Origin: Metabacillus litoralis
Lineage (GTDB): Bacteria > Bacillota > Bacilli > Bacillales > Bacillaceae
Direction of reading: 5' to 3'
Length of the DNA: 64,000 nucleotides
Assembly (NCBI RefSeq): GCF_003667825.1
Contig: NZ_CP033043.1
Coordinates: 1,675,001-1,739,000 of the forward strand
Shown here: positions 62,338 to 64,000 of the stretch, one piece after another
Numbering within the stretch: the stretch's first letter is position 1
Layout: every line of letters starts with the position of its first letter
Program-made: the position numbers and the translations under genes
Notes under the pieces: model-generated
Database searches by the model: none
What the model was told of the DNA's origin: nothing
What the model saw: the letters and a program-made list of their open reading frames with translations, nothing else

Positions 62338-62724
62338 AAAGTAACCCCCTTTTCAACGTTATTCAGCTATTTATTTAATAACAGGCATCCTCTTTCCTTA
62401 CTCTTAAATAAAAGAAAGAAAAATTTAACTTTTATGTACTAGTTAGCTATTTAATTGGAGCGCTTATAGTTATGCAAGCTTTTAATGGAACTTTAACTTC
62501 ATCAATGTTAAATATGAAATGGGAATGTTTAAGGAAGATTAGATCATTTATGTTGAATGGCTATGTTTAGGATTAGGGTATTGTTTGGAACTCTATATTT
62601 GTTATCGATAATGAAGTGAATTAGATAGAGATATTTTCACATTTTATTTAAATCTATATTCTCATGATATTAACAAGAAAGAAGATAAATACTGTTATAT
62701 ATACAACTACTCTGCTCATAGTCA
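62338..62724. other. Intergenic region, possible gene fragment
   Basis: From about 62454 to 62560 the plus strand is open (LIGALIVMQAFNGTLTSSML) with membrane-like sequence but no start or ribosome site, perhaps a piece of a permease gene. No other feature. Confidence 0.35.
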
Positions 62725-63180
62725 TTATCCCCTTTTCATATTAGACGCATTATTTCTTATCACTTTATAAATGAGAACAATAAAAAAGATACCCACTACA
62801 GAAAATAAAATAATCTTAATAAACCCTTGTTGTCCATCAAAAGGACTTTTCATTTTATATTCTGCTTCTCTATTTGCCTTTATATATTGTCCATTTTGTC
62901 CTTCAACTGCTATTGCTTGGTCTGTACTTATACCTTTAATTGAATAGTATTTAGTCCCTTGCTTATAAGCATTAGAGAAGTTACCAGAATACTGTTCCAT
63001 ATCCGAATACCTTGTAACATGTCCTATTTCATTATCAATTTCCGTTACATATTCATCACTTATCACATAAATATATTCATCCCAAACTACAAATGGATAA
63101 GCCCAAGATGTTGCTAATATCTTATCAGGAAAAAAGAACATGAATAAAACTGCAATAGATATTAAATGTTTACTTTTCAT
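62725..63180 (-). CDS. Hypothetical exported protein with C-terminal membrane helix (151 aa)
   Basis: The N-terminus MKSKHLISIAVLFMFFFPDK looks like a signal peptide with cleavage near ILATSWA. A beta-rich middle (YAFVV-like strands, TRYSDMEQYSGNFSNAYKQG) follows, and then a C-terminal helix (IILFSVVGIFFIVLIYKVI) with a basic tail. So it is likely a type I membrane protein. ATG 63180 follows GGGGGATT; longer starts lack a site. No domain is recognised. Confidence 0.65.
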   Translation of the reverse strand: MKSKHLISIAVLFMFFFPDKILATSWAYPFVVWDEYIYVISDEYVTEIDNEIGHVTRYSDMEQYSGNFSNAYKQGTKYYSIKGISTDQAIAVEGQNGQYIKANREAEYKMKSPFDGQQGFIKIILFSVVGIFFIVLIYKVIRNNASNMKRG

Positions 63181-63859
63181 CCAAATCCCCCTTTCTTTAA
63201 TTTGTCGTTTATGGTTAATATAAGTTTCAATGAATAATGTCATGCAGGATAAGGCAGCTCCGTTAACCTAAGTTTAATATTCTCCATTCTGGTCTTAATG
63301 AAAAAGAACACAAATAACTGTGCTCTTTTTTATAAATAACTATTTAAAAGAATCGTCCCTGCTTAAAATAGTTTTTCCCCGTTATACAACTTTGTTTCTT
63401 GAATTACTACCTGCATAGTATCTTTAACCTTTTATGTATTTTGGAAACCAATCTCTTGGAACTGTTTTTTCAGTTGTGACAGGGATTGCCCATTCACCTG
63501 ATTTACTTTTTTCCTACTTACGGCCTGAGTGTATCTAGAATCCACGCGTTGCTATTATGATGTGTTGTATCCATTCTATTTCACCTTGTTTAAGCCCTAA
63601 TACGATAAAGAGCGCACATTCTTATTTAAGAAAGGCGCTTTTAATTGCTGAAGAACACTTTTTATTTAACAGACTTCCTAAAACAATCGACAACTTTTTA
63701 ATAGCTCTTTTTGGTGCATATTTATGGGCACTCCCTATGCATATGGGATTTTTTGAATACTTTAAAAACTGGGGCATTTAACTCGTTCTTTGTAATTTTA
63801 GATAAAGCGCAGTTCAATATGTTATAATTTTACAATATGACATATTTGGAGTGTGTAAA
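63181..63859. other. Decayed intergenic region with repeat and gene tail
   Basis: A dispersed-repeat copy (63609-63654) is followed by a worn membrane-gene tail (LPKTIDNFLIALFGAYLWAL, ending FEYFKNWGI at 63781) shared with 57491-57553. No ribosome site and no full gene were found. Confidence 0.5.
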
Positions 63860-64000
63860 TTGATTAGAAATACACCATTACTACTAGCGTTATTTCTTGT
63901 AGGTCTAAGTTTAAGAAGCATTACAACAACTGTAAGCCTACCTCCATTTATCTATTGGACAATGCTATTATTTTCTACAGTGCTTCTTATTTGGAGTATG
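63860..64000 (+). CDS. Membrane protein, start only (runs off the window)
   Basis: A TTTGGAGTG site precedes TTG 63860. The 47 visible codons give MIRNTPLLLALFLVGLSLRS, then PPFIYWTMLLFSTVLLIWSM, i.e. two hydrophobic helices. It is a membrane protein cut by the window edge. Family cannot be told from this part. Confidence 0.6.
   Translation, partial: MIRNTPLLLALFLVGLSLRSITTTVSLPPFIYWTMLLFSTVLLIWSM

Overview
The window reads as chromosomal DNA of an endospore-forming, low-GC Bacillaceae bacterium (Bacillus sensu lato). The AT-rich composition, AGGAGG-type ribosome binding sites, frequent TTG/GTG starts and many recognisable Bacillus families (QdoI, PaiA/PaiB, the ybcF-ybcH-ybcI set, DabAB, GrpB, DUF3231) support this. 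The species cannot be fixed from the sequence alone. No rRNA, tRNA, CRISPR array or intact prophage was seen.

Layout. 1-7.6 kb: a decayed DUF3231 gene at the edge, a stand-alone DnaB-type helicase, an L,D-transpeptidase, a flavin-dependent oxidoreductase, an EamA permease and a PAS-PAS-GGDEF protein. 7.6-18 kb: a large catabolic operon on the minus strand (cupin, SDR, hydroxyacyl dehydrogenase, metal-dependent cyclase/hydrolase, BKACE, Na+/solute symporter with two tiny membrane proteins, amidohydrolase-type decarboxylase, aromatic-acid permease). A textbook sigma-54 promoter and three palindromic activator sites precede it, with the cognate AAA+ activator just upstream. 18-24 kb: an esterase, a GH78 alpha-L-rhamnosidase and a GPH-type sugar symporter, with catabolite-repression (cre) and LacI-type sites. 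24-30.3 kb: small membrane proteins and lipoproteins, several broken. 30.7-33.8 kb: a TetR regulator, quercetin 2,3-dioxygenase (all eight metal ligands conserved) and a multidrug exporter, with an LmrA/QdoR-like box. 34-41.4 kb: acetyltransferases, a cupin, an IS110-family insertion sequence, an EamA permease and an SDR. 42-46.5 kb: tandem membrane paralogues, a DUF3231 gene and a marR-paiA-paiB operon in which paiB has a nonsense mutation. 46.5-52.6 kb: the DabA/DabB inorganic-carbon transporter operon with ybcF, ybcH and ybcI. 52.6-64 kb: a gene-poor, decayed stretch with a collapsed group II intron, broken genes, a second intact DUF3231 gene and an ArsR-type regulator with an MFS transporter.

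How the parts may work together (inference). The enzyme set SDR + hydroxyacyl dehydrogenase + cyclase-family hydrolase + BKACE is the set known for reductive phloroglucinol degradation: phloroglucinol to dihydrophloroglucinol, to 3-hydroxy-5-oxohexanoate, to triacetate, to acetoacetate and acetoacetyl-CoA. The decarboxylase carries the E-x-H metal signature of aromatic-acid decarboxylases and sits with an aromatic-acid permease. With the rhamnosidase and quercetin dioxygenase nearby, the window may encode most of a route from plant flavonol rhamnosides through quercetin and 2,4,6-trihydroxybenzoate to phloroglucinol and central metabolism. This is the most interesting hypothesis here.

Decay is a second theme. 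At least seven genes are broken by single stops, frameshifts or truncation, a group II intron has lost most of its reverse transcriptase, and a terminator-linked repeat is scattered through the second half of the window.
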